Translations under genes and position numbers: made by a program | Notes under the pieces: generated by a model | What the model saw: only the letters and a program-made list of their open reading frames with translations | What the model was told of the DNA's origin: nothing | The model's database searches: none | Part shown: positions 16,353 through 25,702 of the stretch, in pieces | How positions within the stretch are numbered: position 1 is the stretch's first letter | Layout of the letters: the number at the start of each line of letters is the position of its first letter | Assembly (NCBI RefSeq): GCF_028206995.1 | Contig: NZ_JAQLFL010000003.1 | Coordinates: 173,709-205,433, forward strand | Length of the DNA stretch: 31,725 nt | Direction of reading: 5' to 3' | Source of the DNA: Collinsella aerofaciens | Lineage (GTDB): Bacteria > Actinomycetota > Coriobacteriia > Coriobacteriales > Coriobacteriaceae

Positions 16353-18174
16353 GGCACTCACCCCCTTCCAAGGGTGATCTGCTGGGGACGGAGGAGAACG
16401 GATCATTCGCGCAGCCATCGTCGCAGCCGTCGCCGGCGTCCGCGTTCCCCGCAAACTCCATCTGCGAGGCGTAAATCTCCTGGTAGATGTTGTCGCTCGC
16501 CAGCAGTTCCTCCTGCGTGCCCACGCCGTGGACACGACCGTCGTCCAACACCACAATGCGATCGGCATCCATGACGCTCGCGATACGCTGGGCGATGATG
16601 AGCACGGTCGTATCGGGAATCCGAGCGATGTGCTCGCGAATCTTAGCGTCGGTCGCCATATCGACCGCGCTGGTGGAGTCATCAAAAATGAGCACGCGCG
16701 GGTGCTTGAGCAGCGTGCGCGCGATGCACAGGCGTTGCTTCTGGCCACCCGAAACACCGGCGCCACCTTGACCCAACTCGCCGTCCAGCCCGCCGATGCG
16801 ATCAAGGAACTCGTCCACGCACGCTGCGCGGCAAGCCGCGAGGAGCTCATCGTCCGACGCCTGCGGATTGCCCCACTGCAGGTTCTCGCGCACGGTACCC
16901 GTAAACAGCACATTCTTTTGCAGCACAATGCCCACAGCGTCGCGTAGAGTCGCGAGGTCGTAGTCGCGCACGTCGCGTCCGCCCACAAGCACGGCGCCTT
17001 CGGTGGCGTCGTACAGGCGCGCAATCAGCTGCACAAGCGAGCTCTTGCCCGAGCCCGTGCCGCCGAGGATGCCCACCGTCGAGCCGCTCTCGATGCGAAG
17101 GTCGATATGCTCGAGCACATCCTCAGCTGCATCCGCGCGGTATTTAAAGGAAACGTCGCGAAACTCGATACTGCCGTCCGCTGGCGCCGCAATCGCGAGG
17201 TCTCCCGCGGGGCTGGCGATAAAGGGCTCCTCATCGAGCACCTCGGCGATACGGCCCACACTCGTAAGAGCGCGCGTGAGCAGCAAAAACACGTTGGAAA
17301 TCATCATGAGCGAGTTCATGATCAGCAGCACGTAGCTCATAAAGCCCGTGAGAGAGCCTACACCCAACTTGCCGGCGAGAATCATGCGGCCGCCAATCCA
17401 CAGGATGGAGAGCGCAGCCACGTACATCGACAGCTGAAACACCGGCAGGTTGAGCACCGCGCTGCCAAAGGTCTTTGTCGCAGTGCGCGCGAGCTCGGTA
17501 TTGACGGTGTCGAACTTGGCCTCCTCGTGCTCGGTACGAACGTAGGCCTTGACGGCACGCACGGCGGTGAGGTCCTCCTGTACCACGCCGTTGAGGTGGT
17601 CCATCGAGGTCTGGAGTTGGCGGTAGAGCGGGCTCACGCGATAGGTGATGACGCCCAGTACGATTGCCAGCACGGGCAAGATGATCGCAAAGACGGTGGC
17701 GAGCGGGCGCGACAGCATCAGCGCGTAGATAAGGCCGACGATAAGCGTCACCGGGCCGCGCACCATAGGGCGAAAGCCGTTGCCCACAGCATTTTGGATA
17801 ACGGTGATGTCCGTGGTCATGCGGGTGACGAGCGAGCTGGCGTCGTAGTTGTCCAGGTTGCCAAAAGCGAGCGTCTGAATCTTTTTGTACTCGGCCTCGC
17901 GCAGGTTAGCGCCTAGGCCCGAGGCAACGCGGGCGGACGTGCGGGCATAACCCAAGCCCAGTACCAGCGAAAGCGCAGCGCACACCAACATGTACGCGCC
18001 CTGTAGCAGCATGTAGTTGATATCACACGCAGGCACGCCCACATCGATGATGTTGGCCATGATGACCGGGATAAACAGCTCGAGCACCGTCTCGACCGAC
18101 ACAAAGAACACGCCGAGGATGGCATCGCGACGGTATGCCCCTAGATAGGAAAACAGTATTTTGAGATTGCGCAC
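16345..18174 (-). CDS. ABC exporter half-transporter, subunit with degenerate ATP site
   Basis: A 609-aa partner of the preceding ABC subunit and first gene of the operon. The start is GTG 18174, with GGGGGT upstream. Membrane helices lie within residues 17-300. The ATPase domain has Walker A GGTGSGKSS (371-379) and signature VSGGQ (474-478). The catalytic Glu after Walker B is Asp (FDDSTSAVD, D499) and the switch His is Gln (IIAQRIASV, Q529). Such loss of the general base is typical of one site in heterodimeric exporters, so hydrolysis should occur mainly at the composite site that uses the partner's Glu. The C-terminal tail after YASQMEFAGN is low-complexity; its NDPFSSVPSRS segment is encoded by a genomic palindromic repeat (16375-16405). 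Confidence 0.9.
   Translation of the reverse strand: MRNLKILFSYLGAYRRDAILGVFFVSVETVLELFIPVIMANIIDVGVPACDINYMLLQGAYMLVCAALSLVLGLGYARTSARVASGLGANLREAEYKKIQTLAFGNLDNYDASSLVTRMTTDITVIQNAVGNGFRPMVRGPVTLIVGLIYALMLSRPLATVFAIILPVLAIVLGVITYRVSPLYRQLQTSMDHLNGVVQEDLTAVRAVKAYVRTEHEEAKFDTVNTELARTATKTFGSAVLNLPVFQLSMYVAALSILWIGGRMILAGKLGVGSLTGFMSYVLLIMNSLMMISNVFLLLTRALTSVGRIAEVLDEEPFIASPAGDLAIAAPADGSIEFRDVSFKYRADAAEDVLEHIDLRIESGSTVGILGGTGSGKSSLVQLIARLYDATEGAVLVGGRDVRDYDLATLRDAVGIVLQKNVLFTGTVRENLQWGNPQASDDELLAACRAACVDEFLDRIGGLDGELGQGGAGVSGGQKQRLCIARTLLKHPRVLIFDDSTSAVDMATDAKIREHIARIPDTTVLIIAQRIASVMDADRIVVLDDGRVHGVGTQEELLASDNIYQEIYASQMEFAGNADAGDGCDDGCANDPFSSVPSRSPLEGGECHA
16375..16405 (-). repeat. 31-nt palindromic repeat inside the 3' end of an ABC exporter gene
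   Basis: On the minus strand it reads TGATCCGTT, then TCTCCGTCCCC-type spacer sequence, then AGATCA. It differs at only three positions from the intergenic element at 23228-23258. Read in frame it contributes residues NDPFSSVPSRS to the ABC subunit, just before the overlapping start of the next gene. Confidence 0.7.
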
Positions 18175-18363
18175 GCAGGTTCAACCCCCATCAAACGTTG
18201 TTCGCAAACGCACGTATTATTGCGCGCCGAATAATGGTGTCAAGTATTCCGAAATCGTTTTCTGCAAGGTTAGCGCCGGCGGCGAGTTCTCGTGATGTGT
18301 GTCCATATTCACTCGGAATAATGGTGCGCGCGACTTTTTTTCGCTCCGGCGTCAACATAAACC

Positions 18364-18394
18364 TTGACTCTACAATCGTTATAGGGTTTTCACT
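18364..18394 (+). promoter_or_regulatory. MerR-type promoter/operator of the MATE-MerR unit
   Basis: A -35 TTGACT (18364-18369) is separated by 19 bases from TTCACT (18389-18394). The spacer holds a partial dyad, CTCTA...TAGGG (about 18368-18386). An over-long spacer with a central dyad is the hallmark of promoters that MerR-family regulators activate by DNA distortion, and the MerR gene lies two genes downstream. The -10 match is moderate. The rest of 18175-18434, between the divergent ABC and MATE genes, shows no gene. Confidence 0.6.
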
Positions 18395-18434
18395 ACACTG
18401 GTAGATAAACGAACCCAGCCAGAAAGCCCCGCTC

Positions 18435-19781
18435 ATGGAACACGACCTCACACGTGGCAATGTCCTCAAGACCATCGCGGTCTTTGCCCTGCCTTATATG
18501 CTCTCGTACTTTTTGCAGATGCTCTACGGCATGGCCGACCTGTACATGATGGGGCAGTTTAGCGGCGCCGCCGGCATCACCGCCGTGGGCAATGGCGCGC
18601 AGACGCTCTATATCATTACCGTGACGCTTGTGGGCCTGGCCATGGGAACGACGGTTATCGTCGGCCACGCCGTGGGCTCGCGCCGGTTTGACCGCGCCGA
18701 GACCGCCATCGGCAACACCATTACGCTCTTTATGGGTGTCTCGGTGGTGCTGGCCGCCATCTTGCTTGCGCTGTGCCCGCAAATTGTGGCGCTCATTGGA
18801 ACTCCCGCCGAAGCCGTCGAAGGCACTGCCGCCTACCTGCGTATCTGCTTTATCGGCATTCCCTTTATCGCCGCGTACAACATTCTCTCGGCCATCTTTC
18901 GCGGGCTGGGCGATTCGCGCTCGCCTATGTACGTGATCGGCGTGGCGTGCATCATCAACATCGCGCTCGACTTTCTGTTTATCGGCCACATGGGACTCGG
19001 CCCCGTGGGCGCAGCGCTCGGCACGGTAACCGCCCAGACGGCCAGCGTTGCCCTCGCGCTCGTGTGGCTCAAGAGTCGCCGCACGAACATCCACGTTAAG
19101 CGCAGCGACCTGCGCCCCCAGCCCGAGGTGCTCGGCAGCATTCTTAAGATCGGCGTGCCCGTGGCCGTGCAGGACGGCTGCATCCAGGTGGCGTTTATGT
19201 TTATCACCGTCATCGCCAACCACCGAGGGCTCGTCGACGCCGCCGCCGTGGGCCTGGTCGAGAAGATGATCAGCTTTTTGTTCATTGTCCCGAGCTCCAT
19301 GGGCGCCACCGTCAGCGCACTCACGGCGCAAAACGCCGGCGCGGGCAAGGGCGACCGCGCACGTCAGGTGCTCAAGGACGCCATGACGATCTCGGTGGTG
19401 TACGGCTGCCTGATCACGGTGCTGATGTGGCTGGTGGCTCCGGCGTTTATTGGCTTTTTTGCCAAGGACGCTGCAGTAGTCGCGGCCGGCACCGGTTATA
19501 TGCGCAGCTACATTTTCGACGCGATTTTTGCCGGCATCCACATTTGCTTTAGCGGCTTTTTCGCTGCATATGGCAAGAGTTACATCGGCTTTGCGCACAA
19601 CGTGCTAGCCGTGGCGCTCATTCGCGTGCCGGGCGCGTGGCTGCTGTCGAACGCCTATTCCGATACGTTGTTTCCCATGGGCATCGCTTCGCCGTGCGGA
19701 TCGATTTTGTCGGCGGTCATCTGTGTTGTCGCGTTTACCGTGCTCAACCGCCGCGGAGCTTTTGACAAGTTGGCAGCGTAG
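18435..19781 (+). CDS. MATE family multidrug efflux transporter
   Basis: A 448-aa membrane protein with twelve predicted helices in two similar halves. The opening, EHDLTRGNVLKTIAVFALPYMLSYFLQMLYGMADLYMMG, matches the first two helices of prokaryotic MATE pumps of the NorM/DinF type. FRGLGDSRSPMYVIGVACIINIALDFLFI corresponds to the conserved region after helix 4, and QNAGAGKGDRA to the start of the second half. MATE proteins export cationic drugs or metabolites in exchange for Na+ or H+. The gene follows a MerR-type promoter and is followed after 54 nt by a MerR regulator, which suggests ligand-induced efflux. Confidence 0.92.
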   Translation: MEHDLTRGNVLKTIAVFALPYMLSYFLQMLYGMADLYMMGQFSGAAGITAVGNGAQTLYIITVTLVGLAMGTTVIVGHAVGSRRFDRAETAIGNTITLFMGVSVVLAAILLALCPQIVALIGTPAEAVEGTAAYLRICFIGIPFIAAYNILSAIFRGLGDSRSPMYVIGVACIINIALDFLFIGHMGLGPVGAALGTVTAQTASVALALVWLKSRRTNIHVKRSDLRPQPEVLGSILKIGVPVAVQDGCIQVAFMFITVIANHRGLVDAAAVGLVEKMISFLFIVPSSMGATVSALTAQNAGAGKGDRARQVLKDAMTISVVYGCLITVLMWLVAPAFIGFFAKDAAVVAAGTGYMRSYIFDAIFAGIHICFSGFFAAYGKSYIGFAHNVLAVALIRVPGAWLLSNAYSDTLFPMGIASPCGSILSAVICVVAFTVLNRRGAFDKLAA

Positions 19782-19835
19782 CGGGGCAACGCGAGCCTGG
19801 CGCCCCTCCCCGACCCCATTGAAAGGAGCGGTCCT

Positions 19836-20681
19836 GTGACCGACACGCCAAGTGAACATACTGAGGGCCTGCTCCGCATTGGCGAGGTGGCGCGCCTGTT
19901 TAACCTGAGCGTGGGGACGCTACGTCATTACGAGCAGATGGGCTTGCTGGACCCGGCGCACATCGATCCGGCAAGTGGGTACCGCTACTACGGATCGCGG
20001 CAGCTCTCCACCCTCAACACCATCAGCCACCTGCGCGTTCTCAACTTGCCGTTAGCACAAATCCGCGAGTTTGTGACCACGCGCGATGTGAACCTTATGC
20101 AGCGGCAGCTGGCTCAGCAGCAGGAGCTCATCGAGCGCAAGCGCCGCGAGCTGGAGCGCGTGTCGCGTAAGATCGATAACCGGCTTGCGCTGCTGCACGA
20201 TGCCTTGAACACCGAGCTCGATAGCATTTGCACAATCGATGCGCCCGAGCTTCGCTGCGCCGTGTTGCGCGAACGCGTCAACCCTACCGACGCCTATGCG
20301 CTGGAGTGGCAGATTCGTCAATTGCAGAAGGGCCAGCACGAGACCTTTGTCTTCCTGGGCAACTTGGGCGTTGGGATTAGCGCCGAACGCCTGGCCGCCG
20401 GCGACTTTGATGGCTACGACGAGGTCTTTCTACTGCTCGATGACACCGATGAATACCTGGGCGATGTCGAGGTGCGACCCGCCGCGCGCTGCCTGACCAT
20501 TAGCTTTCGCGGCACGCACGGGCAAGCGGGTCCGCGCTACGAGCAGCTGCTCGGCTATATGCGCGAGCACGGCCTGACACCCGCCGGCCCCTCGCGTGAG
20601 ATTGCCCTTATCGACGACATCATCAGCGACGACCCGGCGACCTACGTGACGCAGATCACGGTACCCGTATCGCTAGGCTAG
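19836..20681 (+). CDS. MerR family regulator with effector-binding domain
   Basis: A 281-aa DNA-binding activator. GTG 19836 follows AAAGGAG by eight bases. Residues 12-80 form the MerR winged helix (LLRIGEVARLFNLSVGTLRHYEQMGLLDP, then GYRYYGSRQL). Residues 85-130 form the dimerisation coiled coil (QLAQQQELIERKRRELERV). Residues about 140-281 resemble a GyrI/BltR-type ligand pocket. It probably senses a substrate of the adjoining MATE pump and activates the promoter at 18364. The gene ends nine bases into the convergent small ORF behind ligA. Confidence 0.9.
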   Translation: MTDTPSEHTEGLLRIGEVARLFNLSVGTLRHYEQMGLLDPAHIDPASGYRYYGSRQLSTLNTISHLRVLNLPLAQIREFVTTRDVNLMQRQLAQQQELIERKRRELERVSRKIDNRLALLHDALNTELDSICTIDAPELRCAVLRERVNPTDAYALEWQIRQLQKGQHETFVFLGNLGVGISAERLAAGDFDGYDEVFLLLDDTDEYLGDVEVRPAARCLTISFRGTHGQAGPRYEQLLGYMREHGLTPAGPSREIALIDDIISDDPATYVTQITVPVSLG

Positions 20682-20851
20682 ACCGAGCCTCGTCTCTAAC
20701 TCGGTCAACGCCTCAAAAGCATCACGAGACGCATCTGCCGAGCGCTCACGTTCCGCAATGCGAATTCGCGCCATCAGGTGCTCTTTTGCCTGCCCTTGGG
20801 CGTGCCTCGTGCGCCCTTCCGCCTGCGAGCAATTGCGATTCTCTATATCCA

Positions 20852-20852
<1 letters not shown>
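20673..20852 (-). CDS. Small 59-aa hypothetical protein coupled to ligA
   Basis: ATG 20852 overlaps the ligA stop codon by one base (TAATG), a classical coupling arrangement. The product is short, charged and predicted mostly helical (MARIRIAERERSADASRD...FEALTELETRLGLA). I do not recognise a family. Its stop overlaps the end of the convergent merR gene by nine bases. It has no own strong ribosome-binding site, so translation would depend on ligA. It may be a real small gene or chance; homologues behind ligA in relatives would decide. Confidence 0.4.
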
Positions 20853-23113
<2,261 letters not shown>

Positions 23114-23227
23114 CTAGAGTACCACCGGTCGCAAAGGGGCCGAATAGCCCTTTCGAACCGCACCGAATCGGCAGCCGCCAGACCGGGGTGGATCGCGCGA
23201 TCAAACCATGCTCTTATCAGCTTTAAA

Positions 23228-23258
23228 TGATCCGTTTTCCTCCGTCCCCAACGGATCA
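23228..23258. repeat. 31-nt palindromic repeat, intergenic copy
   Basis: Perfect 9-bp arms TGATCCGTT and AACGGATCA surround a 13-nt centre containing CCTCCGTCCCC. It is the sister of the element embedded in the ABC exporter gene at 16375-16405. It lies between htrA and ligA, next to the htrA terminator. Confidence 0.75.
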
Positions 23259-23303
23259 ATAAGAAAAGAGGGGCTGTCCCGCGCTTGGTGGGACAGCCCC
23301 TCT
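23259..23303 (-). terminator. Rho-independent terminator of htrA
   Basis: A perfect 14-bp stem, AGAGGGGCTGTCCC with GGGACAGCCCCTCT, surrounds a 9-nt loop (23267-23303). On the minus strand it is followed by TTTTCTTATT. It begins 27 nt after the htrA stop and separates htrA from ligA. Confidence 0.88.
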
Positions 23304-23329
23304 GGCATTGGTATGCGCGAAACGGCTCG

Positions 23330-24781
23330 CTAGAACCCCTGACCGTAGCCCTGCTGGCCCAGCAGCTCCTCCAGATACTGGCGCAGCTGCTCGTCGGTAA
23401 TACCGCCGTTGCCGGTGTCGGTCGCGCTGTCGTCCTGTTGCTGGTTCTGCAGCTCCTCATCAGAACCCAGCTCGACAGTGACTTTCTTCTCTTCCTTGCC
23501 GCGCATGAGCGTGATCTCGACCTTCTCGCCCACCTCGTGGCTGCGCAGCGCGATGATCAGGCCATCGGCGCTCGTAATCTCGTCGTCGCCCAGCTTGGTG
23601 ATGACATCGCCCTCCTGAATGCCGGCCTTGGCGGCAGGACCGTCCTCGACGACGCTCGCCACGTACGCGCCGCTGTCGGTGCTCAGCTTGTTGGTACGGG
23701 CGTTGAGCGCATTGACGCTCGAAAGCGTGGCGCCCAAGTACGGATGCACCGGCGTCTTGCCGCCGATGATCTGGTCGGCAATGTTCTTGGCGTAGTTAAC
23801 GGGAATAGCAAAGCCAACGCCCGAGCTGGAGCCCGAGTAGCTCTCGATGAGCGAATTGATACCCACGAGCTCGCCGTTGTCGTTAACGAGCGCGCCGCCG
23901 GAGTTACCCGGGTTGATAGCGGCATCGGTCTGGATCATGTTGGCATAGATGGTGTTGCCGCTGGTAGAGCTCATGGCGGTGGAGCGATAGAGCGCCGACA
24001 CGATACCCGTGGAGACGGACTGCTCGTTGCCGAACGGCGAGCCGATCGCCATGACCCACTCGCCCACGTTGAGCTTGGAGGAATCGCCGATCTCGATCGG
24101 CGTGAGCTTGGAGGCGTCAGCATCCTTGAGCTTGATGACGGCCAGGTCGCTCGAAGCATCGTTGCCCACGAACTCGGCCTCGTAGGTGGTGCCGTCGTCC
24201 ATGGTCACCACGTACTGGTCGTAACCATCGACCACGTGGTTGTTGGTGAGGATGTGGCCCTCGGTATCGAGCACCACGCCCGAACCGACGCTGCCCGAAT
24301 TGTCCGACTCGTCGGCAGACTGCGAAAGCGAGCCATTCTGGCTGCCGCTCGAAGTGGCGGTAATGGAAACCACGGAGGGCAGGGCCTTGGCAGAAACGGC
24401 CTCGGCCAGCGTGGTGTCCTCGGAATCAATCGTAATCTTTTGCGTCGACGAGCCAGATGCGCCCGCCGTCACGGCATTCTTTCCGCCGCCAATGTTGAGC
24501 GTGCCGCTCATAATGAGCGCAATGACCAGCAGGGCGCCGCAGGCGCAGCCGGCAAGTGCCGTAATAAAGATCGGCAGCTTTTTGGTCTTGGTCTTGACCA
24601 CCGTGTGCTTGTTCACGACCTGCTGGCCACCCAGCGGCTGGCCGGTCTGCGTGTCGTAGGCCTGCACGTAAGGAATGTTGTTGCCATCGGCAGGCGTCGA
24701 CTCTACCTGCACACGCGGCTGCTGTTGGGTCTCGCCGGCGTTGCCCGCATCCTGGGGACGCTGGGAATCGTACTCGCTCAT
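23330..24781 (-). CDS. htrA: Membrane-anchored HtrA/DegP-like serine protease with PDZ domain
   Basis: A 483-aa envelope quality-control protease. The start is ATG 24781, with GAAAGGATC upstream; earlier starts lack this site. Residues 1-68 are a hydrophilic cytoplasmic tail rich in Gln and Pro, and 69-91 is one transmembrane helix, so the protease domain faces outward. The trypsin-like triad is His182 (LTNNHVV), Asp212 (SSDLAVI) and Ser294 (NPGNSGGA). The PDZ domain (about 355-455) has YLGATLSSV, GPAAKAGIQEGDVITKLG and the end of the beta-barrel. The tail is Gln/Asp-rich. It likely degrades or refolds damaged exported proteins, which could include pilus subunits; that link is only a guess. 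Confidence 0.94.
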   Translation of the reverse strand: MSEYDSQRPQDAGNAGETQQQPRVQVESTPADGNNIPYVQAYDTQTGQPLGGQQVVNKHTVVKTKTKKLPIFITALAGCACGALLVIALIMSGTLNIGGGKNAVTAGASGSSTQKITIDSEDTTLAEAVSAKALPSVVSITATSSGSQNGSLSQSADESDNSGSVGSGVVLDTEGHILTNNHVVDGYDQYVVTMDDGTTYEAEFVGNDASSDLAVIKLKDADASKLTPIEIGDSSKLNVGEWVMAIGSPFGNEQSVSTGIVSALYRSTAMSSTSGNTIYANMIQTDAAINPGNSGGALVNDNGELVGINSLIESYSGSSSGVGFAIPVNYAKNIADQIIGGKTPVHPYLGATLSSVNALNARTNKLSTDSGAYVASVVEDGPAAKAGIQEGDVITKLGDDEITSADGLIIALRSHEVGEKVEITLMRGKEEKKVTVELGSDEELQNQQQDDSATDTGNGGITDEQLRQYLEELLGQQGYGQGF

Positions 24782-24799
24782 AGCTGCGATCCTTTCGTC

Positions 24800-24834
24800 A
24801 AATAACCAAAGGCCCGCCAAACATGTGGCGGGCC
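24800..24834 (-). terminator. Hairpin in the htrA leader, possible terminator or attenuator
   Basis: GGCCCGCCA and TGGCGGGCC form a 9-bp stem (24811-24834) with a six-base loop. On the minus strand it is followed by TTTGGTTATTT and then, 30 nt after the stem, by the htrA start. It may stop read-through from the glnR-like gene or regulate htrA if the promoter lies upstream. Confidence 0.5.
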
Positions 24835-24952
24835 ATCATTGTTCACGTTGAGTTGTACCCCAATATGCGGGCGCAAGTGTATGAGAACGCAATCTTTTAG
24901 GAAGGCTTAAGTTCTGCTGCAGATTCGAGAGGAACCCGCACCCGCGTCAAAA

Positions 24953-24985
24953 CCACCACAAAGGTGCCTGTCCCCTTTGTGGTGG
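24953..24985 (-). terminator. Palindromic repeat with U-tract, terminator of the GS-like/GlnR-like operon
   Basis: Arms CCACCACAAAGG and CCTTTGTGGTGG enclose TGCCTGTCC. On the minus strand TTTTGACG follows. It starts four bases after the stop codon of the regulator. It is the most regular copy of the CCTGTCCC-loop family. Confidence 0.75.
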
Positions 24986-24989
24986 AAAT

Positions 24990-25652
24990 CTAGTCCTTAA
25001 ACAGATAACCCACGCCGCGGACGGTGGTGATGTGTGCCGCGATCTGCGGACCCACCTTGGAGCGGATGCGTCGAATGTGCACGTCGACGGTGCGCGTGCC
25101 GCCGCAGTACTCAAAGCCCCACACGCGGTGCAGCAGCACTTCGCGGCTGTAGGCACGGTTGGGGTGCGTCGCCAAAAAGCTCAGCAGCGAGTACTCCATC
25201 AGCGTCAGGTCGATGGGCTCGTTATCGAGCGTTACCTGGTAGGTAGCCAGGTTGATCTCGAGGTTATCGATGTTGAGCACATCGTCGGCGGTGACGGTCT
25301 CCTCCTCGCCCATCAGGCGCTGTGCACGAGCCTTAAGCTCGTTGGGCGTCGCCGTGGGGCATACAAAGTCGGCATGCGCATGATTGGGCAGGCGCAGGGT
25401 GCCGAGCGCCTCGTCGTCGACGATCACCAACATGGGGACGCCGCCGCGATCGTCAAGCCACTTGGCAATCTGATCGATGCGGTCGCTGCGGATGCCATCG
25501 GAATCGAGGATCAGCAGGTCAAAGTCGTGCGCCGCGGTCGGCGAATCGGGGGTTGCCAGGCTCACCTCGACACCCAGGGTGGTCGTCAAGCTGCGGGCAA
25601 ACTCGTGGAAGCGCGTCGTGCGCGCCATGAACAGGGCACTCTTTTCGGACAT
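24990..25652 (-). CDS. GlnR-like orphan OmpR-family regulator with atypical receiver
   Basis: A 220-aa regulator. The start is ATG 25652, with GGAGG seven bases upstream. The C-terminal half (about 125-220) is an OmpR winged helix: LTLMEYSLLSFLATHPNRAY, then REVLLHRVWGFEYCGGTRTVDVHIRRIRSK. The piece from CGGTRTVDVHIRR onwards closely follows actinobacterial GlnR. The N-terminal half has the receiver-like layout but no acidic pair at the first strand and no conserved Lys (DFVCPTATP); only Asp50 (LLILDSDG) could accept phosphate. GlnR proteins of Streptomyces and mycobacteria also have such atypical receivers, act without a cognate kinase and control nitrogen genes including glnA. Here it sits 50 nt after a GS-like gene, with no histidine kinase nearby. 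Control of nitrogen metabolism is therefore likely, though the exact orthology is inferred. Confidence 0.8.
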   Translation of the reverse strand: MSEKSALFMARTTRFHEFARSLTTTLGVEVSLATPDSPTAAHDFDLLILDSDGIRSDRIDQIAKWLDDRGGVPMLVIVDDEALGTLRLPNHAHADFVCPTATPNELKARAQRLMGEEETVTADDVLNIDNLEINLATYQVTLDNEPIDLTLMEYSLLSFLATHPNRAYSREVLLHRVWGFEYCGGTRTVDVHIRRIRSKVGPQIAAHITTVRGVGYLFKD

Positions 25653-25702
25653 ATCGGCCTCCAAAGAAATGAGCTCAATCGTACTGGAACAAGCCAGCGT
25701 GA

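Noticed and set aside
18191..18475. Small ORFs in the gap between the ABC and MATE genes
   Set aside because: Neither strand offers a ribosome-binding site with conserved-looking protein; the region contains the MerR-type promoter.
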